From contig NZ_CP127174.1 in the NCBI RefSeq assembly GCF_030273315.1, positions 2,604,001 through 2,668,000 of the forward strand: DNA of 64,000 nt, given 5' to 3'. A program made the translations under genes and the position numbers. Origin of the DNA: Natrialbaceae archaeon AArc-T1-2 (GTDB lineage: Archaea; Halobacteriota; Halobacteria; Halobacteriales; Natrialbaceae). Below the pieces are notes generated by a model, which saw only the letters and a list, made by a program, of their open reading frames with translations, was not told the DNA's origin and searched no databases. Shown piece by piece: positions 49,607-59,219 of this stretch; the stretch's first letter is position 1; every line of letters starts with the position of its first letter.

Positions 49607-50794
49607 CTACCTGTCGGCTTCGGTCGACCGAGCTCCAGCGTCCTTGCCGGCTGGTTCTGCGACGCCGTGTGCGAGTGCCTCGCCCGAGTCTGCATCGAAC
49701 AGGTGCAGCTGTGACCTGTCGAGGACGATCTCGACCGGTTCGTCCGCCGAGAGCTCCGCATCGGGCGGGACGCTCATCAGCAGCTGATTCGGCGACGCCG
49801 CGACGTCGTCGTCCATCGTTCGCGTCTCGGTCTCGGAGAGCAAGAGGTAGACGAAGATCTCGTCGCCCATCGGTTCGATCACGTCCGTCGTCGCGTCGAT
49901 CGGATCCGTCGGGAAGTCGATCGAGCCGGCCCGATCCTGGAGATGGACGTCTTCCGGGCGAACCCCGAGCGTGGCCGCGTCACCGACGTCGACGCCGGCG
50001 ATCGAAGCAGGATCGAGCTCGACGGTGAAGTTCTCCGTCTCGAGGCCGTTCTCGAGCAGTTTGCCCTCGACGAAGTTCATCGACGGCGAGCCGATGAAGC
50101 CGGCGACGAACCGGTTCGCGGGCTCGTTGTAACAGGTAAGCGGCGGTGCGATCTGCTGGAGTCTGCCCTCGTTCAACACCGCGATCCGATCGGACATCGT
50201 CATCGCCTCGGCCTGGTCGTGGGTGACGTAGATGATCGTCGTCCCCAGCTCGCGGTGGAGCCGCTGGAGTTCGGTTCGCATGTGGACCCGAAGCTTCGCG
50301 TCTAAGTTCGCGAGCGGTTCGTCCATCAGGAAGACGTCAGGATCGCGAACGATCGCACGCGCGATCGCGACCCGCTGGCGCTGCCCGCCCGATAACTCGT
50401 CGGGCATCCGGTCGAGCATCCCCTCGAGCTGGACGATCTCCGCAGCTCGCTCGACGCGAGTGCGGATCTCCTCGTCGTCGTACGTCCGGAGCCGGAGCCC
50501 GAAGGAGATGTTCTCGTAGACGTCCATGTGGGGAAACAGCGCGATGTTCTGAAAGACCATCGCGACGCCGCGATCTTTCGGTGCGAGGGTGGTGACCTCG
50601 TCGTCGCCGATGTAGACGCTGCCGTCGGATGGTTTCGTCAGTCCCGCGACGGTCTCCATCGTCGTCGACTTGCCACACCCCGAGGGACCGACGAAGGTGA
50701 CGAACTCGCCGTCTGCTACCTCGAGGCTCACGTCGTCGACCGCGGTGACGTCTTCGAATCGTTTCGCCACGTTCTCGAGTCGTACTCGTGCCAT
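49607..50794 (-). CDS. Carbohydrate ABC transporter ATP-binding protein (MalK/UgpC type)
   Basis: A 395-residue ATPase: Walker A GPSGCGKST, Q-loop VFQNIALFPHMDV, signature LSGGQRQRVAIARAI, Walker B VFLMDEPLANLDAKLRV, and switch His in IYVTHDQAEAM. The C-terminal 150 residues are the TOBE/OB regulatory domain of MalK-type proteins (LGVRPEDVHL). The start is the ATG at 50794 (MARVRLENVAKRF); the stretch just upstream holds the previous gene's stop, 4 nt away. It is co-transcribed with the two permease genes and the binding-protein gene. Confidence 0.95.
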   Translation of the reverse strand: MARVRLENVAKRFEDVTAVDDVSLEVADGEFVTFVGPSGCGKSTTMETVAGLTKPSDGSVYIGDDEVTTLAPKDRGVAMVFQNIALFPHMDVYENISFGLRLRTYDDEEIRTRVERAAEIVQLEGMLDRMPDELSGGQRQRVAIARAIVRDPDVFLMDEPLANLDAKLRVHMRTELQRLHRELGTTIIYVTHDQAEAMTMSDRIAVLNEGRLQQIAPPLTCYNEPANRFVAGFIGSPSMNFVEGKLLENGLETENFTVELDPASIAGVDVGDAATLGVRPEDVHLQDRAGSIDFPTDPIDATTDVIEPMGDEIFVYLLLSETETRTMDDDVAASPNQLLMSVPPDAELSADEPVEIVLDRSQLHLFDADSGEALAHGVAEPAGKDAGARSTEADR

Positions 50795-50798
50795 GGGT

Positions 50799-51854
50799 TT
50801 ACTCCTTGAGTGCACCTGCTGTGAGGCCGCTTACGATCTTCTCCTGGGCCACGATCACGAGGATCGCGACCGGGATGACGCCGATGATGCTCGCGGCTGC
50901 CATGAGGTTGTACAACACCTCGTACTGGCCCTGGTAGCCGAGGATGCCCTCGAGGATCGGCGCCCAGTTCTCGACCTGTCCGTCGGTCATCAGAAACGAG
51001 AAGAAGAACTCGTTGTAGACGGCGATGAACGTCAACACGCCCGCGGTCGCCACGCCGGGTGCCGACAGCGGGATGATGACCCGAAACAGCGCGCCGAGTC
51101 TGGTCGTCCCTTCGACGCGGGCGGCGTCCTCCAGGCCGTCGGGAATCTGGGAGTAAAAGGTCGTCAGGATGAAAATCGCAAGCGGCATGAAAATTGCCGA
51201 CAGCGGCACCACCATCGCGCCGGGCGTGTTGTAGAGACTGCCGTCGCCCGTGATCGGCGCGAGCGCCGCGAACTGGGTGTTGAACAGGTCGTTCAGCGGG
51301 ATGAAAAACGCCGCCGGCGGGAAGAAAGAGACGACCAGCACGAGCAACAGCAGTGGCGTCTTGCCGGGGAACTCCAGCCGTCCGAAGGCATAGCCCGCGA
51401 GACTCGCGATCACGAGGACGACGATCGTCGACGCCGTCGCGATCACGAAGCTGTTGAACACGTACCAGTGAAACGGGATGACCTCGAAGACCTCGAGGAA
51501 CGCGCCGGGATTGAACCCATTGGGCGTGAGGACGACGTCCTGGAGCTGTCCCTCCGGGGTGAGCGCGACCATGAGCAGCCAGTAGAATGGAAACAGCGTC
51601 GTGAGCAGGAAGAAAATCGTCGCGACGTAGAACATCGACCGATAGACGCGTTCGGGGTTCGTGATTGCGTTCGCGACCCACCGCTGGAACGGGCCGCGAT
51701 CGAGCTCGACCTCCTCCCGTTCGTCGAAGACCGCGCCGCCGTCTGTGGAACTCGTCGCGTCGTCAGGTCGGTCGCTCGAGCGGCCGCCGTCGGTCACTCG
51801 AGGCGACCTCGAACTCGAGCGGTCGTCCCGTGGTGTGTCTCGTGGTGGAGTCAT
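50799..51854 (-). CDS. Carbohydrate ABC transporter permease (MalG type)
   Basis: A 351-residue inner-membrane subunit with six hydrophobic helices and an unusually long, charged, Ser/Asp/Arg-rich cytoplasmic N-terminus (about 60 residues). The EAA loop that docks with the ATPase is visible as DGLEDAARVEGTTRLGALFR followed by VIIPLSAPG. The ATG at 51854 overlaps the stop of the upstream permease by one base, which indicates translational coupling. Confidence 0.93.
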   Translation of the reverse strand: MTPPRDTPRDDRSSSRSPRVTDGGRSSDRPDDATSSTDGGAVFDEREEVELDRGPFQRWVANAITNPERVYRSMFYVATIFFLLTTLFPFYWLLMVALTPEGQLQDVVLTPNGFNPGAFLEVFEVIPFHWYVFNSFVIATASTIVVLVIASLAGYAFGRLEFPGKTPLLLLVLVVSFFPPAAFFIPLNDLFNTQFAALAPITGDGSLYNTPGAMVVPLSAIFMPLAIFILTTFYSQIPDGLEDAARVEGTTRLGALFRVIIPLSAPGVATAGVLTFIAVYNEFFFSFLMTDGQVENWAPILEGILGYQGQYEVLYNLMAAASIIGVIPVAILVIVAQEKIVSGLTAGALKE

Positions 51855-52882
51855 CAGTAGAGCCCTCCCTCGGTGTCCCGGAAGAAGACGACGTAGACCG
51901 AGATGATGATCCCGATGACGAGCGCGGTCGCGAACGCCACCGCGGCGGCCGTCGCGAAGACGCGGGTGCCACCGAACATCGCCTCGACGACGAGACAGGT
52001 CAGCGACGGCACCGTCGTACAGCCCGCCGTCGACTCGATCAACCCGTACACTCGCATTGCGTCCATCGTCCGGAACAACATCGCGACCAACAGTGCGGGC
52101 AACACGAGCGGGAGCGTGATCCGCTTGAACCGCTGCCAGGGCGAGGCCCCGGCGACGCGTGCGACGTCGTAGAGGCTCCGGTCGACGCTTTGCAGTCCGG
52201 CGAGGATCAGCAGTGCCATGAAGGCCGCGGACTTCCAGATGTCGGCGACGAGGATGATGATAAAGGCGTCCTGGCTGTCCGCCAGCGGGTCGGGCCCGAA
52301 GATCCCGAGCCACTGCATCACGTCGGTCCCGAAGCCGACCTCGGGCTGGAACAGCAGGAAGAAGATCATCCCCTGGACGACGATCGGCACGGCCCACGGC
52401 AGGATGATCGCGACGCGAACCCAACGGCGACCTCGGAAGTCCTGGTCCAGGACGTAGGCCTGCCCGAAGCCGATCACTGTCTCGATGGCGACGCTGATAA
52501 CTGCGAAGGCGACGGTGACGAAAAGCGCCTGCTGGAGGAACGGAACGCCGAACTCGACGAACGGGAACGTCGCCGACGCCGAGACGTCGACGAACTGGCG
52601 TGCGAGGCGTGCGTTCCCGGTGAGGATGTCGACGTAGTTGTCGATCCCGACGAAGCCGCCGAGTGCGTCCGCCCCTCTCGTCTGGTCCTCGCGAAGCGAC
52701 ATGAAAAACGTCATGATCAGCGGGTAGAAGGCGACCAGCGCCAGCAACGCGAACGCCGGAAGCAACAGCAGGTACGCGTAGGCCGCCTCGCTCAGGTTCT
52801 CCATCCAGTTGACGACCGCGTTGCCTGTCCGGTCTCGCTCTCGTTCGGAGTCACGCGTCAGGGGATCGGTGTCAGTCGCCAT
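51854..52882 (-). CDS. Carbohydrate ABC transporter permease (MalF type)
   Basis: A 342-residue permease with six or seven helices, beginning after a charged 25-residue N-terminus. The EAA loop reads RSLYDVARVAGASPWQRFKR followed by ITLPLVLPAL. It overlaps the binding-protein gene by 11 nt at its start and the second permease by one base at its end, so the four transporter genes form a single tightly coupled operon. Confidence 0.93.
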   Translation of the reverse strand: MATDTDPLTRDSERERDRTGNAVVNWMENLSEAAYAYLLLLPAFALLALVAFYPLIMTFFMSLREDQTRGADALGGFVGIDNYVDILTGNARLARQFVDVSASATFPFVEFGVPFLQQALFVTVAFAVISVAIETVIGFGQAYVLDQDFRGRRWVRVAIILPWAVPIVVQGMIFFLLFQPEVGFGTDVMQWLGIFGPDPLADSQDAFIIILVADIWKSAAFMALLILAGLQSVDRSLYDVARVAGASPWQRFKRITLPLVLPALLVAMLFRTMDAMRVYGLIESTAGCTTVPSLTCLVVEAMFGGTRVFATAAAVAFATALVIGIIISVYVVFFRDTEGGLY

Positions 52883-54326
52883 TGGTTCCCTCCACGTCGG
52901 CCTCGCTTTGCTCTAAGCGCTCGTTCAGATCGTCCATCGCGACCTCGGGCGACTTCGCGCCGCGGTAGGCTGCGTGGACCTCCTGGAAGATGAGCGCGGA
53001 CTGTTCCGGCCAGACGTCGGTCACCGGCCGCGGGACAGCGTTCTCGCCGGCGGCACGGATCTGGTCGGTGTAGCGCGCGACCGGTCCGACCTCGTCCGGG
53101 TCGGCCTCCTCGACGAGGTCGATGATCGGCGGCAGGAACCCCTGAAGTTCGAAGATCGTGAGCATCACCTCGTCGTGGGTGAACGCCTCGATGACCTGCA
53201 ACGCCTCCTCGGCCTGGTCGGTGTTCGGGTTGAGCGTGAGGTGCCAGCCGCCCAGGCCAGCGGCCGTTCCACCGACGCCGTCGTGTTCGGCGTCCTCTTC
53301 CGAGACCGCGTACGGCATCGTCGTCACGCCCAGGTCCTCGCCGAAGGCGTCCTCGGCACCGGTCTCGGCGATGGCGAAGGGCCAGTTGCGGTGGGCGACT
53401 GCGTCGCCTCCCTGGAACGGGCCGAGTGACTCCTCTTCAGTCCACTGGACGATGGTCGACGGAGAGATCTCCGGATAGCCCTCCATCGCGTGGGGGTCGT
53501 CCTGGCCGTGGACGAACGCCCGCATCATCCGGATCGCATCCAGCACCGGCTCCTCGTCGACGGTGATCGGCCGGTCGCCGGCCTCGAACAGATCGTCGGT
53601 TCCGCCGAAGTAGCCACCGCCCCAGGTCGACATCACCTCGGTGAACGTACAGCAGGCCAGTCCCTCGTAGGCGGCCGCTTGCGTCGTGAACCCGAAGTCG
53701 ACGCCGCTCTCTTCGACCGCGTCGGCCGTCGCCTCGGCGAAGGTTTGCCAGGACGGAGGTTCCTCCTCCCAGGCGTCGCCGTCGTGGCCGGCCTCCTCGA
53801 GTAAGTCCTTGCGGTACAGCATCGTCCCGAAGTCCGGAAACAGCGGGACTGCGTGGAGTTCGTCAGTTTCGGGGTGGCGTGCGGTCTCGAGTGCAGCCTC
53901 GAGGTACTCGTCTTCGACGCGCTCGAGGACGTCGTCGGGAAGCTCGTCGGTCAGACTCGTCGTCTGCTCGCGGAGGATAAACGGAATGGTCCACCCGCTG
54001 TCCATCATGAAGACGTCCGGGGGAGACCGCCCGGCCTGTAGCGCCGACTGGTACTGTTGCATCCGCTGTGCCGAGTCGTCGACGCTCGCTCGGACTTCGA
54101 CGGTGATGTCCTCGTCGAGGCCGGCATCCCACAGCGCCTGCTGTACCGACGGGCCGTCGCCCTCGCCGCGCATGATGTCCTGGAAGTCGGTGTCACCGGT
54201 CATGACGACCGTCCCCGCCTCCTGACCGCGTCCGAGACAGCCGGCGACCGTCAACGCTCCCGTGGCTGTCGCCGCAGTCGAGGCCGCGGCGACGAATCGC
54301 CGACGGGAGACGCCGTCTCGTCCCAT
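52872..54326 (-). CDS. Extracellular carbohydrate-binding lipoprotein (ABC transporter, family 1 type)
   Basis: A 484-residue binding protein. The Tat lipoprotein signal (GRDGVSRRRFVAAASTA then ATATGALTVAGC) fixes the start at 54326. The mature part has the two-lobe extracellular solute-binding fold (for example GRSPPDVFMMDSGWTIPFIL and HAVPLFPDFGTMLYRKDLLE). It supplies sugar to the two permeases encoded downstream (11-nt overlap with the first). Trp-rich segments such as EVMSTWGGGYFGG suggest an oligosaccharide or glycoside ligand, but identity is unknown. Confidence 0.93.
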   Translation of the reverse strand: MGRDGVSRRRFVAAASTAATATGALTVAGCLGRGQEAGTVVMTGDTDFQDIMRGEGDGPSVQQALWDAGLDEDITVEVRASVDDSAQRMQQYQSALQAGRSPPDVFMMDSGWTIPFILREQTTSLTDELPDDVLERVEDEYLEAALETARHPETDELHAVPLFPDFGTMLYRKDLLEEAGHDGDAWEEEPPSWQTFAEATADAVEESGVDFGFTTQAAAYEGLACCTFTEVMSTWGGGYFGGTDDLFEAGDRPITVDEEPVLDAIRMMRAFVHGQDDPHAMEGYPEISPSTIVQWTEEESLGPFQGGDAVAHRNWPFAIAETGAEDAFGEDLGVTTMPYAVSEEDAEHDGVGGTAAGLGGWHLTLNPNTDQAEEALQVIEAFTHDEVMLTIFELQGFLPPIIDLVEEADPDEVGPVARYTDQIRAAGENAVPRPVTDVWPEQSALIFQEVHAAYRGAKSPEVAMDDLNERLEQSEADVEGTNGD

Positions 54327-54469
54327 TTGCCACTGATAAGAGGGGACTGTGAGGGTTATGCTCTGGCCTTGCAGGGGAAGACATCTCACGTCCGTCAGCG
54401 GTTACGGACGATCACGAACGGGGGACCCCCGAGAACGAGCTGGCTGACGACGACGGGTACGGAAGCCGG

Positions 54470-55534
54470 TTAGCTCTCCTCGAGCGCGGGCGGTTCGGTC
54501 CGGCCGATGCGGATCACGTGAGCTTCGACGTCCTCCAAGGCGGCGACGCGACCCCCGACGGTGACCTCGCCCTCGTCGGTCTCGAGCGTGATGCCGGCGA
54601 CTTCCTCGGTCATCTCGAAGGAGAGGTCGACGACCCGTCCCTGCACGACGCACGGACTTCCCGTCTCGACGTCACGGCCCTCGATGGTCGCGTAGAACTC
54701 CCCGCCGACGTCGAGGAGATCTTTGACGCATCGACGAATCGACGCGTACCGACGCGGATACGGTCGTCCCTCGCCGTCTTCGGCGAGCGTGACGTCGGCC
54801 GTGGTCCAGAGGACGGTCCCGAAGAAGCCGGAGACGAGAAAGCCAAGCGCAGAGCGGTTGAAGATGACGCCGTAGCGGTCCTGATCGTCGCGGAGGGCGT
54901 CCTGAGTCGCGTAGATCGAGTACTCCCCGTCGGCGACGGCGACCACCGGGGTGGTGATTCCGCGACGGGCTCGAGCGGTCGTCGCGACGGTGTCGTACTC
55001 GAACTCCTCGGGATTGGGTGCCTCAGCCGCGGGCGTGACGATCAAGTCGACGCTGACGTCGTCTGCGACGGTCGCCGCGAGTTCGTCCTCGAAGCGGGTC
55101 AACAGGTCCGGCGTCAACGAGAGCGCGAGCTCGAACTCCGCGGCGTCGATCACTTCCGCTAAGTACCGCAGAATCGTCGAGCGCGACTTCACGAGCGAGA
55201 CCGCTTCGGTGTCGCGTGCGGGTGCGGTGTAGCGGGCCTCGAGTTCGTCGATCATCTGCTCGAGCGAGGACTGGACGTCGTCGAACGCCTCGCCGGGATC
55301 GATCGCGACGACTTTCATCGGTCGCGACTCCCGGAGTTCGACGAGCCCGCGGTCGCTCAGGCTCCGGACGGTGTCGTAGACGCGAGGCTGAGGAATGCTG
55401 GTCCGGTCGGCGATCTCACTCGCCGTGAGCTGGCCGTGCTCCAAGACGGTGAGGTAGGCATCGATCTCGTACTCGCCGAGATTGAACCGATCGCCGACGT
55501 GTTCGACGGTCGACCGGAGTTCGTCCTGGCTCAT
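54470..55534 (-). CDS. TrmB-family sugar-responsive transcriptional regulator
   Basis: A 354-residue TrmB-type regulator. The N-terminal winged helix ([20 protein letters not shown] then [20 protein letters not shown]) is followed by a short coiled coil (about residues 85-105) and a C-terminal sugar-sensing domain. It lies just upstream of the ABC operon on the same strand (143-nt gap), so it probably controls that operon in response to the transported sugar, as known TrmB proteins do. Its own promoter has a good TATA box. Confidence 0.9.
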   Translation of the reverse strand: MSQDELRSTVEHVGDRFNLGEYEIDAYLTVLEHGQLTASEIADRTSIPQPRVYDTVRSLSDRGLVELRESRPMKVVAIDPGEAFDDVQSSLEQMIDELEARYTAPARDTEAVSLVKSRSTILRYLAEVIDAAEFELALSLTPDLLTRFEDELAATVADDVSVDLIVTPAAEAPNPEEFEYDTVATTARARRGITTPVVAVADGEYSIYATQDALRDDQDRYGVIFNRSALGFLVSGFFGTVLWTTADVTLAEDGEGRPYPRRYASIRRCVKDLLDVGGEFYATIEGRDVETGSPCVVQGRVVDLSFEMTEEVAGITLETDEGEVTVGGRVAALEDVEAHVIRIGRTEPPALEES

Positions 55535-55552
55535 ACTCCCGCCTACGCACTC

Positions 55553-55564
55553 TATCGATAAAAC
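55553..55564 (-). promoter_or_regulatory. TATA box of the trmB-like gene (minus strand)
   Basis: On the minus strand TTTTATCGATAG is centred about 25 bp before the ATG at 55534, inside a locally AT-rich segment (55551-55577). Confidence 0.5.
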
Positions 55565-55744
55565 ATTTATTATGCATCGAGTAACACTGAGTTCCGAAAT
55601 CGGGTTGTCGACGCCGGAACGACACCCACGACGCGCCAGGAATTCGTGGCCGCCGCCTTGGTTCCCAACGGCCGCGAGAACGACTCACCGGGGCCGACGG
55701 TCGCTTCCCGAAAGTATAACCAACGCGCCAGAGAGTGTCCGCCC

Positions 55745-56728
55745 ATGGGCCGGCTCATCCTCCAGACCGTCAACGAGACCGGAGACGAGCTCGGCGACGA
55801 GATCGAGTCCCTCCTGCCGTATTCGCCCCCTGGCTGGCTCGTCGACCTGGGGCTCGCGATAGCCGTCCTCGTGGCTGGCTGGTACCTCTCGAAGCTCGTC
55901 GTCCGGCTCACGGGTCGAACGGTCGCCCAGCGCATCGATCGGCCGAGCGTGACCCGGACGGTCCTGCGTGGCGTCCGCATCTCCGTACTTATCCTCGCGG
56001 TGCTCGTCGCCGCCGACGTCCTCGTCGGGATCGGTGGCGTCGAGATCCTGCTGTCGGTGACCGTCATCTCGGCGGTTGTCGGCGTCGTCCTCGCGCCGCT
56101 TGTGGCGAGTCTCATCAACGGCTTTTTCATTCTCACCGACCGGCCGTTCGAGATCGGCGACATGATCGAGATCGTCGACGAGGGTCATCGCGGCTTCGTC
56201 GAGGACATCACGATCCGGTACACGAAGGTGTTCACGCTCGACAACACGTTCATCGTCGTCCCGAACTCGGAGATTCACGAACGGGACGTCATCAACTACT
56301 CCGCGGAGGACGAGCGAACGCGAGTGTCGGTCCAGTTCGAGGTTACCTACGAGAGCGACGTCGAGACGGCCCGCAAGCTCGCCGAACGAGCGGCACGAAA
56401 CGTCGACACCGTGATCTCGGGCGGGCCAGACATCCGAATCGGCAGCGCACGGTACGGGGCCGCACCCACCTGTCTCATCGAGGAGTACGGCGAGGACGGC
56501 ATTCTGTTGACGCTTCGGTTCTGGATCAAACATCCCTTCCGGCTGCTCGCGGTCCGATCGGCAGTCCAAGAACGGATCCGAAAGCGCTACGCTGACGCCG
56601 ACGTCGAGTTTGCCTATCCCCACAGACACCACGTTTTCGACGAAACGAGCGGTCGAGCACGCGTCGGGGTCGCCTCGCCGCTCGAGGCGAACGGGCCACC
56701 GCCCGATCCGGAAGACGAGAGAGAGTGA
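55745..56728 (+). CDS. MscS-family mechanosensitive ion channel
   Basis: A 327-residue MscS-like protein. Three hydrophobic helices are seen (about 29-52, 76-97, 100-125). The last is the Gly/Ala-rich pore helix, running into the conserved PLVASLINGFFILTDRPFEI then GDMIEI. A beta domain follows (VEDITIRYTKVFTLDNTFIV then VPNSEI) and a C-terminal alpha/beta domain. It releases osmolytes on hypo-osmotic shock, an important risk for halophiles. The ATG at 55745 is selected because the preceding 33 codons lack family character and cover the promoter AAAGTATAACC. Confidence 0.92.
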   Translation: MGRLILQTVNETGDELGDEIESLLPYSPPGWLVDLGLAIAVLVAGWYLSKLVVRLTGRTVAQRIDRPSVTRTVLRGVRISVLILAVLVAADVLVGIGGVEILLSVTVISAVVGVVLAPLVASLINGFFILTDRPFEIGDMIEIVDEGHRGFVEDITIRYTKVFTLDNTFIVVPNSEIHERDVINYSAEDERTRVSVQFEVTYESDVETARKLAERAARNVDTVISGGPDIRIGSARYGAAPTCLIEEYGEDGILLTLRFWIKHPFRLLAVRSAVQERIRKRYADADVEFAYPHRHHVFDETSGRARVGVASPLEANGPPPDPEDERE

Positions 56729-56733
56729 GTGAA

Positions 56734-57144
56734 CTACGTTCGCGTGCCGTCGACGGTGATGATCTCGCAGTCGAGGTGGTCTCGAAGGTACGCTTCGATG
56801 TTCGGATTGTCCGTAAACCGCCGAAAGAGACGGCGAAACCGACTCGCCTGCTTGTGTCCGATGACGACGACGTCTGCTTCCTCGGCTGCGACCTCCTCTA
56901 AGATTGACTCCTCGACGAGAAAGCCGGTCCGAACCACGTACCGGGCGTTCTCGAGGTGGCCGAACGTCTCCTCGACGGCGGCTTTCAGGTCGGTTCGAGT
57001 CACGTTCTTTCCGTTCTGATAGAGATCCACGTGCAGGACCGTCAGCGAAGCGTCGCGCTCCCGGGCCACTCTGATCGCCCGTTGAAGGGTACGTTTCGAG
57101 CGAGCGGACAGCGGATACCGAACGGGAACGACGACCAGCGTCAT
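56734..57144 (-). CDS. Universal stress protein-like protein
   Basis: A 136-residue Usp-fold protein: TLVVVPVRYPLSARSKRTLQ at the start, SLTVLHVDLYQNGKNVTRTD in the middle, and VAAEEADVVVIGHKQASRFR near the end. The glycine-rich ATP motif of the other two Usp proteins here is replaced by basic residues (HKQASRFRRLFRRF), so it may not bind ATP. The start at 57144 matches the normal Usp N-terminus. It converges on the mscS-like gene with a 5-nt gap. Confidence 0.82.
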   Translation of the reverse strand: MTLVVVPVRYPLSARSKRTLQRAIRVARERDASLTVLHVDLYQNGKNVTRTDLKAAVEETFGHLENARYVVRTGFLVEESILEEVAAEEADVVVIGHKQASRFRRLFRRFTDNPNIEAYLRDHLDCEIITVDGTRT

Positions 57145-57288
57145 CACCCAAGCGAACGTGACCGTCCCGGGTAAACCTTTCAGTCGACCCGGCAATCGCC
57201 ACACCCGAGTGGCGTCGACACCGATCCCGAACACGGTCCTCCGACCGGGAGAGACAGTCATTTACTTCGAGGACGCCACGGTCCCAGT

Positions 57289-57528
57289 ATGGAAGCGAGA
57301 TCGACCGGCGACGGAGAGACGGTCTACGTCTCACGGACGGACGGCGACAGGGGATCGAAAGCGCTGTTTCTGGTGGCCTACCGGAGCGACGACGCGAGTC
57401 GACGGTACGGCTGGTTCTGTACGAACTGTGAGAGCTTCGACGTCGCGATGGACGCGATGGGACGGATCCAGTGCAACCAATGTGGCAACCTCCGAAAACC
57501 GACCGAGTGGGACGCAGCTCACGAGTAA
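57289..57528 (+). CDS. DUF5816-like small zinc-ribbon protein
   Basis: A 79-residue protein with two Cys-x2-Cys knuckles, WFCTNCESFDVAMD and IQCNQCGNLRKPTEWDA, making a complete zinc ribbon. The pattern matches a conserved haloarchaeal family of unknown function (DUF5816, from recall). It is a single gene, divergent from the Usp-like gene across about 145 bp. Confidence 0.8.
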   Translation: MEARSTGDGETVYVSRTDGDRGSKALFLVAYRSDDASRRYGWFCTNCESFDVAMDAMGRIQCNQCGNLRKPTEWDAAHE

Positions 57529-57635
57529 CCGTCCGTCGCTCGCGTCGCTCCTCGAGTCGCCGGCTCGATCCGATCCTCGATCGTTCTTCGTCGGTCTGGC
57601 CGGAACTGCTGACGGTGTGTAATACAGTAACAAGA

Positions 57636-57641
57636 TTTATG
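57636..57641 (+). promoter_or_regulatory. TATA-like box of the gene at 57669
   Basis: GATTTATGCC is centred about 30 bp before the ATG at 57669. Confidence 0.45.
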
Positions 57642-57668
57642 CCGCTAACGCGCGTACCAGTGTACCGA

Positions 57669-57989
57669 ATGGGTCCTGTTAACATGCGACTCGTCGAGCA
57701 GGCCAGGTCGATCTTCGCAGAACTGGGATACACCGTCGAAGGAACCGGGCCGGAGTTTCGGGCCGAACGGGCGTGGAAAGTCGTCCACGTGAACCCGGTA
57801 AGTGATACACAGCAACTCCCGACAGGATCCGGAGAGTTTCGCTGTTTCGTCGCCGAGTCGGGAGACGCAGACGACCTCGGAGACCGACTTCGAAGCCGCG
57901 ATCCCGACTACGAGTGGGCGATCATCGTCGTCGACGGCGAGGAGTATCAGGTCGAACGCGCACCGCCGGGTCCGCGAGTCTCAGCGTAG
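57669..57989 (+). CDS. Small haloarchaeal protein of unknown function (DUF7116-like)
   Basis: A 106-residue soluble acidic protein: MGPVNMRLVEQARSIFAELG, then FRCFVAESGDADDLGDRL and EWAIIVVDGEEYQVERA. It looks like a small alpha/beta fold, and I recall similar haloarchaeal proteins only as an unknown family. The ATG at 57669 is set by the TATA-like box; the ATG at 57684 would also be acceptable. Its last 9 nt overlap the end of the convergent aminotransferase gene. Confidence 0.68.
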   Translation: MGPVNMRLVEQARSIFAELGYTVEGTGPEFRAERAWKVVHVNPVSDTQQLPTGSGEFRCFVAESGDADDLGDRLRSRDPDYEWAIIVVDGEEYQVERAPPGPRVSA

Positions 57990-59174
57990 GGCTCGCCGCG
58001 CCGCCGCGACGCCCGCATCGGGGTCGACGTCTGCCCCCATCGATTCTAACACGTCGCCGAGTGCCGTCACGACGAACAACACGTTCTCCTCTCGAGCCGA
58101 GTGACCCATACAGCCGATCCGGAAGATCTCGCCCGCGAGGTCGCCGAGTCCGCCCGCGACCTCGAGGTCGTAGCGCTCGAGCAGCTCCGCACAAACCTCC
58201 CCGTCGTCGATTCCGTCGGGGACGCAGACGGCGTTGAGACTCGGCAGCCAGTACTCCTCGGGGGCGTTCATCGAAAGGCCCATTCCCTCGACGCCGGCTT
58301 TCAGCGCGCCGGCGAGACGTTCGTGACGCTCCCAGCGCGCTTCTATCCCCTCCTCGGCGACCAGTCGAAGGGCTTCCCGCAGCGCGTAGACGTTCGTGAC
58401 CGGAGCCGTGTGGTGGTAGGCCCGTTCGTCGCCCCAGTAGCCCTCGAGCAAGGAGAGATCGAGGTACCACGACCGGGGGTCTTCCTCCCGGGTGAGGACT
58501 TTCGCCATCGCCTCGTCCGAGAGGGTCAGCGGGCTCGCGCCGGGTGGACAGGAGAGACACTTCTGGGGACCCGAGTAAGCGACGTCGATCCCCCACTCGT
58601 CGACGCGCAGTTCGACGCCACCGAGCGAGGTGACGGTGTCGGCGATCACCAGGGCGTCGTGGTCGTGGGCCGCCGCAGTCAGCGCGGGCACGTCGGGCTG
58701 GAGCACGCCCGTGCTCGTCTCGGCGTGGACGAACCCGAACACGTCGGGATCGTGCTCGGCGAGTGCCGCCTCGACGTCTGCGGGTTCGAGGGGTTCGCCC
58801 CAGGGGGCGTCGACCTCGACGACCTCGCCGCCAGCACGGCGAGCCATCGACGCCATTCGGCCGCCGAAGTAGCCGTTCGTCGGCACGAGCATCGTATCGC
58901 CCGGTTCGACGACGTTACCGATCGCAGCCTCCATCGCCGCCGAACCGGTTCCCGAGACGGGAATCGTCCACTCGTTGTCCGTCCGGAACGTGTACCGCAG
59001 GAGCTCCTGAACCTCGTCCATGATCTCGACGAACGAGGGATCGAGATGTCCCACAAGCGGTGTACTCATCGCGCGCAACACGCGCGGGTGAACGTCACTC
59101 GGTCCCGGCCCCATCAGCGTTCGGTTCGGCGGCGTCAGTTCATCGACCTGTGGCACGTCGGTATCGTCTCCCAT
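57981..59174 (-). CDS. PLP-dependent aminotransferase (alanine-glyoxylate/serine-pyruvate type)
   Basis: A 397-residue fold-type I class V aminotransferase. Motifs: LMGPGPSDVHPRVLRAMSTP at the N-terminus, VSGTGSAAMEAAIGNVVEPG, FVHAETSTGVLQPD, the cofactor Asp in LVIADTVTSLGGVELRVDEW, and the Schiff-base lysine in VAYSGPQKCLSCPPG. It probably converts glyoxylate with alanine or serine. The start at 59174 is chosen (MGDDTDVPQVDELTPP); a start 27 nt upstream is possible. Confidence 0.92.
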   Translation of the reverse strand: MGDDTDVPQVDELTPPNRTLMGPGPSDVHPRVLRAMSTPLVGHLDPSFVEIMDEVQELLRYTFRTDNEWTIPVSGTGSAAMEAAIGNVVEPGDTMLVPTNGYFGGRMASMARRAGGEVVEVDAPWGEPLEPADVEAALAEHDPDVFGFVHAETSTGVLQPDVPALTAAAHDHDALVIADTVTSLGGVELRVDEWGIDVAYSGPQKCLSCPPGASPLTLSDEAMAKVLTREEDPRSWYLDLSLLEGYWGDERAYHHTAPVTNVYALREALRLVAEEGIEARWERHERLAGALKAGVEGMGLSMNAPEEYWLPSLNAVCVPDGIDDGEVCAELLERYDLEVAGGLGDLAGEIFRIGCMGHSAREENVLFVVTALGDVLESMGADVDPDAGVAAARRALR

Positions 59175-59219
59175 GCGGTCACGTGACGTCGGGACCGACA
59201 AAAACGTTCACGAAAGCGT

